A DNA stretch of 64,000 nucleotides from Streptomyces sp. TSRI0107 (GCF_001905845.1 NZ_LIVZ01000001.1:1-64000), one strand, 5' to 3'; counted from the first letter of the stretch, positions 8,383-20,296 are shown. Made by a program: numbers and translations. Notes: generated from the sequence alone by a model not told the origin.

Positions 8383-10437
8383 GTGACCGGAGACAGTGCC
8401 GCTTCGGCGCCCGGCCGGTCCGGGGCCCGCGCGGGGCGGCCTGTCGGCCGGAAGGCGGCGGGCTCCCGCTGGGCAAGGTTTCTGGAGGGCGGACTGCTGC
8501 GGGGCGGAGTCCAGGGCAGCCCGGTCCTCCGGCTGTTCATGCGCTGGATACGCCGTCCGCTGCTGCCGGTGATGCGGCTGTGGCGGCGCAACATCCAGCT
8601 GAAGGTCGTCGTCACGACGCTGCTGATGTCGCTCGGCGTGGTGTTGCTGCTGGGCTTCGTCGTCATCGGACAGGTGCGCAACGGGCTGCTGGACGCCAAG
8701 GTGAACGCGTCGCAGAGCCAGGCCACCGGCGGGTTCGCCGCGGCCAAGCAGCGCGCCGAGGAGGCGGCCAGCGGCGCCACCGGCGAGGTGGCCGTGGTGG
8801 ACGGACGGTCCTCGCAGAACGTCATCCAGTGGATGAGTGATCTCGTCTCGTCCCTCTCCAGCGGCGGTCAGGGCGCCTTCGACGTGGTGACGCTGCCCGC
8901 CGGGGACGGCACCGAGGGCGGGCGCGCCTCGCGTGCCTCCGGTGGGGTCAAGGCCACCGAGAGCGTGCCGGAGGATTTGCGTGAGCAGGTCGCCAGTGGT
9001 GCCGGGGCCTTTCAGAGCTACACCCGCGTCGTCTACGGGCCGGGCAAGGACTCGCAGCCCGCGCTGATCATCGGCAAGCGGGTCAACGACCCGAACGGCG
9101 ACCCGTACCAGCTGTACTACCTCTTCCCGCTGACGCAGGAGGAGGAGTCGCTGAGGCTGGTGAAGGGGACGCTGGCGACGGCCGGGCTGTTCGTCGTCGT
9201 GCTGCTCGGGGCGATCGCCTGGCTCGTGGTGCGCCAGGTCGTCACGCCCGTGCGGATGGCCGCCGGGATCGCCGAGCGGCTGTCGGCGGGGCGGCTCCAG
9301 GAGCGGATGAAGGTCACCGGCGAGGACGACATCGCGCGGCTCGGCGAGGCCTTCAACAAGATGGCGCAGAACCTTCAGCTGAAGATCCAGCAGCTGGAGG
9401 ACCTGTCGCGGATGCAGCGGCGGTTCGTGTCCGACGTGTCGCACGAGCTGCGTACGCCGCTGACGACCGTGCGGATGGCCGCCGACGTCATCCACGAGGC
9501 ACGGGAGGACTTCGACCCGGTCACCGCGCGGTCGGCGGAACTGCTCGCCGACCAGCTGGACCGGTTCGAGTCGCTGCTGGCGGACCTGCTGGAGATCAGC
9601 CGTTTCGACGCGGGCGCGGCGGCGCTGGAGGCCGAGCCGATAGACCTCAGGGAGGTCGTCCGGCGGGTCGTCGACGGCGCCGAGCCGCTGGCCGAGCGCA
9701 AGGGCACCCGGATCCGGATCGTGGGCGATCAGCAGCCCGTCGTCGCCGAGGCGGACGCCCGGCGGGTGGAGCGGGTGCTGCGCAATCTCGTCGTCAACGC
9801 CGTGGAGCACGGCGAGGGCAAGGACGTCGTGGTCAAGCTGGCCGCGGCCGGCGGGGCGGTCGCGGTGGCGGTGCGGGACTACGGCGTCGGGCTCAAGCCC
9901 GGCGAGGCGACCCGGGTCTTCAGCCGGTTCTGGCGCGCCGACCCGGCACGGGCGCGGACGACGGGCGGTACGGGTCTGGGGCTGTCCATCGCCCTGGAGG
10001 ACGCCCGGCTGCACGGCGGCTGGCTGCAGGCCTGGGGTGAGCCGGGCGGCGGCTCGCAGTTCCGGCTGACGCTGCCGCGGACCGCGGACGAGCCGCTGCG
10101 GGGCTCGCCGATACCGCTGGAGCCGAAGGACTCGAGGCGCAGCCGTGAGCTCAACGACGCCGGTGTGCCGCGCGGCGGTGAGAAGAGCGCCACCGTGCCC
10201 GCGCAGACCTCGGTCGGCGGGCCGGTGCGGCCGCTCGACTCGATGGCCCCGCGGATGGCCTTGGCTCCGACCGCCGATCCGACGGCACTGCCGGGCAACG
10301 GCGCGCGTGTGGTGCCCCGGCCCGTGGGAGGGGCGCGCCGGCCGGAGGAGCCGGCGTCGGGTCCGGTCTCGGGGCAGCCGTCGGACGCGGAGCCCGATGA
10401 GTCGAACGAGCAAGGGGAGGCATTTCGTGGGCGCTGA
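8383..10437 (+). CDS. mtrB: Sensor histidine kinase MtrB
   Basis: 684 aa from a GTG start right after mtrA. Order: cytoplasmic Gly/Arg-rich leader, first membrane span (VVTTLLMSLGVVLLLGFVVI, about residues 77-97), extracytoplasmic sensor of about 170 residues, second span (AGLFVVVLLGAIAWLVV, about 267-285), HAMP, HisKA with phosphoacceptor His354 in SDVSHELRTPL, and an HATPase domain with N box NLVVNAVEHGEG and G boxes DYGVGLKPGE and GGTGLGLSIA. The last 110 residues are a Pro/Gly/Arg-rich tail. It phosphorylates MtrA. The end overlaps lpqB by 11 nt, so the three genes are co-translated. Confidence 0.97.
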   Translation: MTGDSAASAPGRSGARAGRPVGRKAAGSRWARFLEGGLLRGGVQGSPVLRLFMRWIRRPLLPVMRLWRRNIQLKVVVTTLLMSLGVVLLLGFVVIGQVRNGLLDAKVNASQSQATGGFAAAKQRAEEAASGATGEVAVVDGRSSQNVIQWMSDLVSSLSSGGQGAFDVVTLPAGDGTEGGRASRASGGVKATESVPEDLREQVASGAGAFQSYTRVVYGPGKDSQPALIIGKRVNDPNGDPYQLYYLFPLTQEEESLRLVKGTLATAGLFVVVLLGAIAWLVVRQVVTPVRMAAGIAERLSAGRLQERMKVTGEDDIARLGEAFNKMAQNLQLKIQQLEDLSRMQRRFVSDVSHELRTPLTTVRMAADVIHEAREDFDPVTARSAELLADQLDRFESLLADLLEISRFDAGAAALEAEPIDLREVVRRVVDGAEPLAERKGTRIRIVGDQQPVVAEADARRVERVLRNLVVNAVEHGEGKDVVVKLAAAGGAVAVAVRDYGVGLKPGEATRVFSRFWRADPARARTTGGTGLGLSIALEDARLHGGWLQAWGEPGGGSQFRLTLPRTADEPLRGSPIPLEPKDSRRSRELNDAGVPRGGEKSATVPAQTSVGGPVRPLDSMAPRMALAPTADPTALPGNGARVVPRPVGGARRPEEPASGPVSGQPSDAEPDESNEQGEAFRGR

Positions 10438-12259
10438 CCGCGAGGGGGGCGCTCGGCGCGGACCGTCGCGCGCGGTGGCGTACCTCGCCTGTGGGGTCGT
10501 ACTGCTGGCGGGGTGTGCGTCGATGCCCGACCACGGGGATCTGCGGGGGGTGGAGTCCACGCCGCGGCAGGACGCGCAGGTGCGGGTGTTCGCCGTGCCG
10601 CCGTCGGACGACGCCCTGCCGCCGCAGATCGTCCAGGGCTTTCTCGAGGCGCTGACCAGCGACGACCCCAACTACGAGACGGCGCAGCAGTATCTGACGG
10701 AGGCGGCCGACGACGCGTGGCACGCGCAGCGGTCGATCACGGTGCTCGCCAACGCGCCGAACATCGAGGTCGACTGGGCGACCAACAAAGAGAACAGCGA
10801 CACCTTCTCGTTCCTGCTGACCGGCAAGAAGGTCGCCACTGTGGACGCGCAGCAGTCGTACTCGCCCGCGAGCGGGGAGTACAGCCAGCAGATCCTCCTC
10901 AAGAGGGAGAAGAAGAGCGGGCAGTGGCGTATCGACCGGCTGCCGCAGGGAGTTGTGCTCGGCCAGTCGGACTTCCAGCGGAACTACATGTCCGTCAACA
11001 AGTACTACCTGGCGAACAACGCCCAGACGGACACGTCCGCGCAGCTGGCGGCGGTCGCCGACCCCGTCTATGTGCGCCAGCGGGTGGATCCGACGACGCA
11101 GGTGGTGCGTTCGCTGCTCAACGGGCCCACGCGGTGGCTCGATCTGGGGGTCCGGTCGAGTTTTCCGACCGGTACGCGGCTGAAAGCGGGCGCGACCGAC
11201 CTGACGCCCGATGAGAGCAACAAACTGACCGTGCCGTTGAACGACAAGGCCGCCCGGGTGGGGCTGGCCAAGTGCAACGAGATGGCGGCCCAGCTGCTGT
11301 ACACCCTGCAGGACCTCACGCCCACGGTGGACGAGATCGAGTTGCAGGCGGGCGGCGCGGAACTGTGCACGCTCGATGCCGACGGGGCGACCGCGGTGGC
11401 CACCCGGGGCCCGGAGCGCAGCCCCGAGTTCCTGTACTTCCTCGACGGCGACCACCGCGCGGTGCGGATCCGCAGCGGCAGCAAGACCGCCGGCGCCGAG
11501 CCCGTGCCGGGGCCGCTGGGCGAGGGCGCGAAGGCGTTCCGCTCGGTGGCGGTGTCGCGGGACGAGCGCAGCGCGGCCGGAGTCGGCCTGAACGGTACGG
11601 AGTTGTACGTCGCGCGGATGGAGCCGGGCGCGCCGCTCGGCGAGCCCGTGCTGAGAAGTGCCGGCAAGACCGAGGACGACCGGCTGACCACGCCCAGCTG
11701 GGACGGCCGGGGCGACCTGTGGATCGCCGACCGCGACCCCGCCGCCCCGCGGCTGCTGCTGCTCCAGGAGGGCAAGGGCGAGCCGCTGGAGGTCGGGACG
11801 CCCGGGCTGGAAGGGCGCGTGAAGTCGGTGCGGGTGGCCGCCGACGGGGTGCGCATCGCGCTGGTCGTGGAGAAGGACGGCGCGCAGTCCCTGCTCGTGG
11901 GCCGGATCGATCTGGACGAGAAGGTCGGTGAGCGCTCGGGAGTGACGGTGCGTGAGCTGCGCAATGCCGCCCCGGAGTTGGAGGAGGTCACCACCATGTC
12001 GTGGAGTGGTGACGGCCGGCTCGTGGTGGTCGGGCGCGCGAAGGGAGGCGTGCTGCAGTTGCGGTACGCCCAGGTCGACGGCTCCACGCCGAAGGGGCCC
12101 GCGCCGGACGCGCTGACCGGGGTGAAGGAGATCGCCGCGTCCGAGGACGAGCGGCTGCCGCTGGTGGCGTACTCGGACGACGGGATCGTGCGGCTGCCGT
12201 CGGGCGAGCAGTGGCAGACCGTGGTCAAGGAAGGATCGGCGCCGGTCTATCCGGGGTGA
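10427..12259 (+). CDS. lpqB: Lipoprotein LpqB
   Basis: 610 aa. The GTG start overlaps the mtrB end and has a strong ribosome site (AAGGGGAGG, 6 nt away). The signal peptide ends in the lipobox LLAGC (Cys30 becomes the lipidated N terminus). It continues with a GerMN-type domain (about residues 200-300) and a beta-propeller-like LpqB domain. LpqB is the membrane lipoprotein partner of MtrB in actinobacteria and modulates its signalling. Synteny (mtrA-mtrB-lpqB) and the lipobox make the call firm. Confidence 0.96.
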   Translation: MGADREGGARRGPSRAVAYLACGVVLLAGCASMPDHGDLRGVESTPRQDAQVRVFAVPPSDDALPPQIVQGFLEALTSDDPNYETAQQYLTEAADDAWHAQRSITVLANAPNIEVDWATNKENSDTFSFLLTGKKVATVDAQQSYSPASGEYSQQILLKREKKSGQWRIDRLPQGVVLGQSDFQRNYMSVNKYYLANNAQTDTSAQLAAVADPVYVRQRVDPTTQVVRSLLNGPTRWLDLGVRSSFPTGTRLKAGATDLTPDESNKLTVPLNDKAARVGLAKCNEMAAQLLYTLQDLTPTVDEIELQAGGAELCTLDADGATAVATRGPERSPEFLYFLDGDHRAVRIRSGSKTAGAEPVPGPLGEGAKAFRSVAVSRDERSAAGVGLNGTELYVARMEPGAPLGEPVLRSAGKTEDDRLTTPSWDGRGDLWIADRDPAAPRLLLLQEGKGEPLEVGTPGLEGRVKSVRVAADGVRIALVVEKDGAQSLLVGRIDLDEKVGERSGVTVRELRNAAPELEEVTTMSWSGDGRLVVVGRAKGGVLQLRYAQVDGSTPKGPAPDALTGVKEIAASEDERLPLVAYSDDGIVRLPSGEQWQTVVKEGSAPVYPG

Positions 12260-12349
12260 GACGGGGTCTGTCCACGTTTTGCCCTCAGACGGCCGTTCTC
12301 GTGCGGGGTGACCCGGCGGGGGCGGCCGTTCCGCTGGGCGGGTCCGGAG

Positions 12350-12372
12350 TTTTCCACAGGGGGTTTTCCACA
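12350..12372 (+). repeat. Paired DnaA-box-like repeat
   Basis: TTTTCCACA occurs at 12350-12358 and again at 12364-12372, 14 bp apart, each followed by GGGG. A third similar site, CTGTCCACG, lies near 12269-12277. They differ from the Streptomyces DnaA box TTGTCCACA at one or two positions. They lie between lpqB and comF. This may be chance similarity. Confidence 0.3.
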
Positions 12373-12412
12373 GGGGTGGCCGGCTTCTGCGGGCGTTGGC
12401 AGAGTGGTGCGC

Positions 12413-13336
12413 ATGCGGGGGTGGTGGCAGGACCTCACCGACCTGGTGCTGCCGGCCGAGTGCGGAGGCTGCGGCAGGCCTCGAACGGTGCTCTGCCCGG
12501 AGTGCCGAGCGGCGCTGAGCGGGGCCGCGCCGTGCCGGGTGCGGCCGGTGCCGGAGCCGCCGGGTCTGCCGGCCGTGCACGCGGCGGCCCGGTACGGGGA
12601 CGAGGTGCGGGCCGTGCTGCTGGCCCACAAGGAGAGAGGTGCCCTCGCTCTCGCCGGTCCGCTCGGCGCGGCTCTGGCGGGAGCCGTGCGGGCGGGACTG
12701 AGGGAGGCGCGGGGGAGTGACGGGGGTGTGTCGGCCGATGGGGTGAGAACGGGGGAGCCGTGCGGCCCGGTGCTGGTCGTCCCCGTGCCGTCGGGGCGCC
12801 GGGCGGTGCGGGCGCGCGGACATGATCCGGCGCGGCGGATCGCGCTCGCGGCGGCGGGGGAGCTGCGGCGGACCGGGACGCGGGCCCGGGTGCTCGCGGT
12901 GCTGCGGCAGCGGCGGGCGGTCGCCGACCAGTCGGGGCTCAACTCCCGGGAGCGGCTGGAGAACCTGGCGGGCGCGCTGGGCCTGGTGCCCGGCGGGGCG
13001 CGGCTGCTGCGGGAGGGGCCGGTGGTCCTCGTCGACGACCTGATGACGACGGGCGCGTCCCTGACGGAGGCGGCGCGCGCGGTGCGGGCGGCCTCGGTGG
13101 CCGGATCCGGCGGACATGGGGGGCCGCTGGATGTGGCACACGAAGAAGAGGCATCGGTTGTGTACGGGAGAGGAACTCGGGAAAGGACTGGGGCACGGAC
13201 GGCTGGAGCAAAGGAAGGGAGCGCGGGCCGGAAGCGGGTCGGCCCCGGAATGGCGGGGCTGAACGGAGCCGGTGAAGTGATCTGCGCGGCGGTGATCGCG
13301 GCAACGCCGGATTCTTTCGAAATAAACCGGAACTGA
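12413..13336 (+). CDS. ComF family phosphoribosyltransferase-like protein
   Basis: 307 aa. The N terminus has a four-cysteine zinc ribbon (Cys17, Cys20, Cys28, Cys31). The core is a type I phosphoribosyltransferase fold with the PRPP loop VVLVDDLMTTGAS (about residues 204-216) and the RGHDPARRIA block. In naturally competent bacteria ComF acts in DNA uptake; the role in Streptomyces is not established. About 58 residues (229-286), rich in Gly, Arg and Ala, separate the PRPP loop helix from the expected C-terminal strand (VICAAVIAATPDSFEINRN); this looks like an insertion relative to the family. The ATG at 12413 was chosen because homology begins there. Confidence 0.88.
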   Translation: MRGWWQDLTDLVLPAECGGCGRPRTVLCPECRAALSGAAPCRVRPVPEPPGLPAVHAAARYGDEVRAVLLAHKERGALALAGPLGAALAGAVRAGLREARGSDGGVSADGVRTGEPCGPVLVVPVPSGRRAVRARGHDPARRIALAAAGELRRTGTRARVLAVLRQRRAVADQSGLNSRERLENLAGALGLVPGGARLLREGPVVLVDDLMTTGASLTEAARAVRAASVAGSGGHGGPLDVAHEEEASVVYGRGTRERTGARTAGAKEGSAGRKRVGPGMAGLNGAGEVICAAVIAATPDSFEINRN

Positions 13337-13354
13337 CTGCGAACTTGCATCGTT
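13329..13354 (+). promoter_or_regulatory. Candidate SigR-type promoter for hpf
   Basis: GGAAC at 13329-13333, 18 bp, then GTT at 13352-13354. This fits the published SigR/SigH-ECF consensus (GGAAY, N18, GTT). It overlaps the end of comF and would give a transcript with a leader of about 290 nt. The interval 13337-13649 shows no gene that I can support. Confidence 0.4.
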
Positions 13355-13649
13355 GCAGCTAGTGAGAGGCTCAATTCACCTGAACGGAGGTACGCCGCGG
13401 TAGAGGGTGACGACATCCGTCCAGGCGAGATATGTTCGGTTGTGAGGGAAAGCCGCAGGCCACACCTCTCATATCCGAATGCCGTGCCGCGTGTTTTTGA
13501 ATCACCAGGCAGGCTGGGGTGCAGATCTCGCCCATGGGGGAGGAGGAGGTGGACGTCACCGAGTCCGAGGTTCCGGGGCCCACCGGGACCTGGTGCACAA
13601 GGGAGATGCTCCGCCATTGATGCGGAGCGATCCGGGAACGGAGTTCTGC

Positions 13650-14342
13650 GTGGACATCGTCGTCAAGGGCCGCAAGACCGAGGTGCCCGAGCGGTTCCGC
13701 AAGCACGTGGCCGAGAAGCTGAAGCTGGAGAAAATCCAGAAGCTCGATGCCAAGGTGATCAGCCTCGACGTCGAGGTGTCCAAGGAGCCCAACCCCCGAC
13801 AGGCCGACCGTTGCGACCGAGTGGAGATCACGCTCCGCTCCCGCGGTCCGGTGATCAGGGCGGAGGCGGCGGCCAACGATCCGTACGCGGCACTCGACCT
13901 GGCAGCGGAGAAGCTGGAAGCCCGGCTCCGCAGGCAGCACGACAAGCGGCACACACGCCGCGGGGTCCGTCGGCTCACCGCAGCCGAGGTACCCAACCAC
14001 GTTCCGGGCGCGGCGACGCTCAACGGCAATGGCGGCGGCCTTGCGGCGGACGAGCCGGAAGGCGTGCCGACCAAGAAGATCGGCTCGCTCGAGGTGCAGG
14101 GCGAGGGCCCGCTCGTCGTCCGAGAGAAGACGCACGTCGCCGCCCCGATGACCCTCGACCAGGCTCTCAACGAGATGGAGCTGGTCGGGCACGACTTCTA
14201 CCTCTTCGTCGACTCCGAGACCAAGGAACCGAGTGTCGTCTACCGGCGGCACGCATACGACTACGGCGTGATCCATCTCCGGACGGACACGATGATCACC
14301 GAGCCGCCCTCACCCGAGGCGGGCGGTTCGCTGGGCGGCTGA
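13650..14342 (+). CDS. hpf: Ribosome hibernation promoting factor, long form
   Basis: 230 aa. The N-terminal S30AE domain (about residues 1-105; DIVVKGRKTEVPERFRKHVAEKL) binds the 30S decoding centre. A Gly/Asn linker follows, then the C-terminal dimerisation domain (about 165-220; APMTLDQALNEMELVGHDFYLFVD), which pairs 70S ribosomes into 100S particles. The GTG start puts the S30AE domain at the N terminus, as in the family, and has GGAACGGAG upstream. An in-frame ATG at 13620 would add ten residues unlike the family. A 313-bp gap precedes it. Confidence 0.94.
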   Translation: MDIVVKGRKTEVPERFRKHVAEKLKLEKIQKLDAKVISLDVEVSKEPNPRQADRCDRVEITLRSRGPVIRAEAAANDPYAALDLAAEKLEARLRRQHDKRHTRRGVRRLTAAEVPNHVPGAATLNGNGGGLAADEPEGVPTKKIGSLEVQGEGPLVVREKTHVAAPMTLDQALNEMELVGHDFYLFVDSETKEPSVVYRRHAYDYGVIHLRTDTMITEPPSPEAGGSLGG

Positions 14343-14365
14343 CCATTCCGGACGACAGCTGATGC

Positions 14366-14406
14366 CGGTGCCCCTGGAGCGCGCGTGCGCCCCCAGGGGC
14401 ACCGGT
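14366..14406 (+). terminator. Terminator after hpf
   Basis: A perfect 13-bp stem: CCGGTGCCCCTGG at 14366-14378 with CCAGGGGCACCGG at 14394-14406, loop 15 nt. No T run. Confidence 0.8.
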
Positions 14407-14547
14407 GTGCGCCCACTTCGCCCACCGCTTCGTCACCGCGGTGTCGTCCGGGCATGAAATCATGGCCGTACGGCCCAACGGGTGGGCCGTTGCCTTGGGT
14501 TGGCGATGGCACAGGACCACAGGCCTAAGCCTTCAGGGGGAGGAACG

Positions 14548-15318
14548 ATGGCGGACAGCTTCGGACCGATGCAGGCCGAGAACGCCGACGACGGCGCGGA
14601 CGGCATGGGGCCGGGAGCGCGGCCGGGAGCGGGGCCGGACGTGGGCTCCTCACGTCAGGAGCCGATCCGTGTCCTGGTCGTGGACGATCACGCCCTCTTC
14701 CGTCGGGGCCTGGAGATCGTGCTCGCGGCCGAGGAGGACATCCAGGTCGTCGGCGAGGCGGGAGACGGGGCCGAGGCGGTCGAGAAGGCCGCCGACCTGC
14801 TGCCCGACATCATCCTGATGGACGTACGGATGCCCAAGCGGGGCGGCATCGAGGCGTGCACCTCCATCAAGGAGGTGGCACCCAGCGCCAAGATCATCAT
14901 GTTGACGATCAGCGACGAGGAAGCCGACCTCTACGACGCCATCAAGGCGGGCGCCACCGGATACCTCCTCAAGGAGATCTCCACCGACGAGGTGGCCACC
15001 GCCATTCGCGCGGTGGCCGACGGACAGTCGCAGATCAGCCCGTCCATGGCGTCGAAGCTGCTCACCGAGTTCAAGTCGATGATCCAGCGGACGGACGAGC
15101 GCCGGCTGGTGCCCGCGCCGAGGCTCACCGACCGGGAACTGGAAGTGCTCAAGCTCGTGGCCACCGGGATGAACAACCGGGACATCGCCAAGGAGCTGTT
15201 CATCTCCGAGAACACCGTGAAGAACCACGTGCGCAACATCCTGGAGAAGCTTCAGCTGCACTCCAGGATGGAGGCCGTCGTCTACGCGATGCGGGAGAAG
15301 ATCCTCGAGATCCGGTGA
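14548..15318 (+). CDS. Orphan NarL/FixJ-family response regulator
   Basis: 256 aa. A disordered Gly/Pro leader (about 35 residues) is followed by a receiver domain with VLVVDDHALFRRGLE, phosphoacceptor Asp92 in IILMDVRMPKRGG, and the conserved Lys in GYLLKEIS. A C-terminal LuxR-type helix-turn-helix (LTDRELEVLKLVATGMNNRDIAKEL) binds DNA. The ATG has an excellent ribosome site (GGGGGAGG). No histidine kinase gene is adjacent, so its partner is unknown or it is phosphorylated otherwise. Downstream is a convergent gene. Confidence 0.93.
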   Translation: MADSFGPMQAENADDGADGMGPGARPGAGPDVGSSRQEPIRVLVVDDHALFRRGLEIVLAAEEDIQVVGEAGDGAEAVEKAADLLPDIILMDVRMPKRGGIEACTSIKEVAPSAKIIMLTISDEEADLYDAIKAGATGYLLKEISTDEVATAIRAVADGQSQISPSMASKLLTEFKSMIQRTDERRLVPAPRLTDRELEVLKLVATGMNNRDIAKELFISENTVKNHVRNILEKLQLHSRMEAVVYAMREKILEIR

Positions 15319-15324
15319 GCGCGG

Positions 15325-16512
15325 TCAGTCCAGGGCTCGGGCGAGTTCCCTGGTCAGAGGTTCGCGCAGGTCAGGGGCGTCCACCCGTTCCACCCGTACG
15401 TTCGTGCAGTCCACCCATGTCGCCGCCTCCAGCAGGGCCCGCGCCACGGCCGGGACCGCCTTCGGGCCGTCGAGGGTGACCTGCTTGGCGACCAGGGTGC
15501 GGCCCTCGCGGGCCGGGTCGACACGGCCGACCAGCCGGCCGCCGGCCAGCACCGGCATCGCGAAATATCCGTGCACCCGCTTCGGCTTCGGGACATAGGC
15601 CTCCAGGCGGTGGGAGAAGCCGAAGATCCGCTCCGTCCGGGCGCGCTCCCAGATCAGGGAGTCGAACGGGGACAGCAGGGTCGTGCGGTGCCGGCCGCGC
15701 GGGGGCGTCTCCAGCGCCGCCGGATCCGCCCAGGCCGGCTTGGCCCAGCCCTCGACCGTGACCGGGACCAGGCCGGAGTCGGCTAGCACCGCGTCGACCT
15801 GGTCGCCCCTGAGCCGGTGGTAGTCGGCGATGTCCGCGCGGGTGCCGACGCCCAGCGCCTCACCGGCGAGACGGACGAGGCGGCGCAGGCACTCCCGGTC
15901 GTCCAGGTCGTCGTGCAGGAGCGCCGGCGGGATCGCTCGTTCGGCGAGGTCGTAGACCCGCTTCCAGCCGCGGCGCTCCACGCAGACCACCTCGCCGTAC
16001 ATCAGCGCGCGCTCCACGGCGACCTTCGTGCCGGACCAGTCCCACCACTCGCTGGTCTTCTTCGCGCCGCCCAACTCCGTGGCGGTGAGCGGGCCGTCCG
16101 CGCGGAGCTGCTTGATGACCTGGTCGTAGGTGCCGTCCGGGAGGGCGTGGTTCCAGTGCGGGCGGTCGCGGTAGGCGCGGCGGCGGAAGGCGAAGTGGGG
16201 CCACTCCTCGATGGGGAGGATGCAGGCGGCGTGGGACCAGTACTCGAAGGCGTGCGGCTGTGCCGTGCCCCCGGGATGCCAGTAGGCGCTCTCCACCGTT
16301 CTGCGGCCCACGGCGCCGAGGCGGGCGTAGGGGACCAGCTCATGGGAGCGGGCGAGGACCGAGATCGTGTCGAGCTGCACCGCGCCGAGGTGACGGAGGA
16401 CGCCGCGGACACCGGCGCGGCGGTCGGGGGAGCCGAGGAGGCCCTGGGCGCGCAGGGCGATACGGCGGGCCTCGTCGGCGGAGAGGGTGGTGGAGGGGCG
16501 CGGGGTCGTCAT
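15325..16512 (-). CDS. YcaQ/AlkX-type DNA glycosylase (winged-helix)
   Basis: 395 aa. It matches the HTH_42/YcaQ family: tandem winged-helix domains with the catalytic motif QLD (Gln46-Leu47-Asp48) inside HLGAVQLDTISVLARSHELV. In this superfamily a Q-phi-D motif marks the YcaQ-like (AlkX) branch, which removes alkylated bases and unhooks interstrand crosslinks; Q-phi-Q marks the AlkZ self-resistance branch. So this is probably a housekeeping crosslink-repair enzyme, not an antibiotic self-resistance gene. The ATG at 16512 fits the family start. It is transcribed toward the response regulator and is followed by only 6 bp. Confidence 0.85.
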   Translation of the reverse strand: MTTPRPSTTLSADEARRIALRAQGLLGSPDRRAGVRGVLRHLGAVQLDTISVLARSHELVPYARLGAVGRRTVESAYWHPGGTAQPHAFEYWSHAACILPIEEWPHFAFRRRAYRDRPHWNHALPDGTYDQVIKQLRADGPLTATELGGAKKTSEWWDWSGTKVAVERALMYGEVVCVERRGWKRVYDLAERAIPPALLHDDLDDRECLRRLVRLAGEALGVGTRADIADYHRLRGDQVDAVLADSGLVPVTVEGWAKPAWADPAALETPPRGRHRTTLLSPFDSLIWERARTERIFGFSHRLEAYVPKPKRVHGYFAMPVLAGGRLVGRVDPAREGRTLVAKQVTLDGPKAVPAVARALLEAATWVDCTNVRVERVDAPDLREPLTRELARALD

Positions 16513-16565
16513 GCCCTCGAACGATAGGCGGTGGCACTGACAGCGGGGGCTGAGCTGCGGATTCC

Positions 16566-17162
16566 TCAGGAACTGCGCGGACGGGCCGGGAGGTAGGGGG
16601 CCGTCGAGGGCAGCGAGAGGTCGCAGGGGAGCAGGGAGCCCACCCAGCAGTCGCGGCGGACGCCGTTGTTGTTGAGGGCCGCGCGGAGGGTGCCTTCGAG
16701 GGTGAAGCCGGCGCGCCGGGCCACCGCGCGGGAGGCCGAGTTGCCGACCTCGGCGCGCCATTCGAGGCGGTCGACGGGGATGTGGGTGAAGGCCCAGTGG
16801 GAGACGGCCACGGTGGCCTCGGTGATGTAGCCGTTGCCGCGGTGGCGGGCGGCCGCCCAGAACCCCAGTTCGGCCGTGCCCAGGGAGCGCATGGTGACGC
16901 CGAGCATGCCGGCGAGGTCCCCGTCGGGGAGGAAGGCGCCGAAGGTGAACATCGAGGAGGTCGCCCAGCCGTCGGGGACCTGCTGCTCGACGAAGGCCTG
17001 GGCGTGCTCGGGGAGGTAGGGGGAGGGGATCGTGGTCCAGCGCTGGATGTCGGGGTCCTGACAGGCCGCGTACACCGCGTCCGTGTCGTCCGGGCCGACC
17101 GTACGCAGCAGCAGGTGGGCGGTGGGGATCGTGACGGGGTCCATCGGCCGATTCTGCTCCAT
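16566..17162 (-). CDS. GNAT family N-acetyltransferase (RimJ/RimL-like)
   Basis: 198 aa. Acetyl-CoA-dependent N-acyltransferase fold: LLLRTVGPDDTDAVYAACQDPDIQRWT at the N terminus, an acetyl-CoA-binding loop region in WAAARHRGNGYITEAT (R-x-x-G-x-G/N), and NSASRAVARRAGFTLEGTLR near the end. This is the pattern of RimJ/RimL-type enzymes that modify ribosomal proteins or small amines; the substrate is unknown. Two in-frame ATGs occur (17162 and 17144). The first has GGGAAG about 8 nt upstream and is preferred. It probably has its own promoter in the 267-bp gap before secA. Confidence 0.85.
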   Translation of the reverse strand: MEQNRPMDPVTIPTAHLLLRTVGPDDTDAVYAACQDPDIQRWTTIPSPYLPEHAQAFVEQQVPDGWATSSMFTFGAFLPDGDLAGMLGVTMRSLGTAELGFWAAARHRGNGYITEATVAVSHWAFTHIPVDRLEWRAEVGNSASRAVARRAGFTLEGTLRAALNNNGVRRDCWVGSLLPCDLSLPSTAPYLPARPRSS

Positions 17163-17429
17163 CCGTGCTTCCCGGCAGGAGGGGGCCGCCCGATGGAGGC
17201 TGCCGCCCTGTGGAGAGGGCCGCCCTATGGGTGAGCGGGCGATCACGAATCGTGCAATTCGTCTGCGGGGCGCGGCACCATCCGCGACGCGCGGACGTTG
17301 TCCCTTGTGAAGGCCGTCGTCGCGGCAGGCCTCCCGGCGCGGCCGGGTCCTCGCATACGATGGCCGTTGCTCAGTAGTCAGAAGGAAAACCGACCGTCCC
17401 AGGCCCGACCGGCAAGGAGACCAACCCCC

Positions 17430-20273
<2,844 letters not shown>

Positions 20274-20296
20274 CGGCGCCGTAGCGTCGTCGTAGG

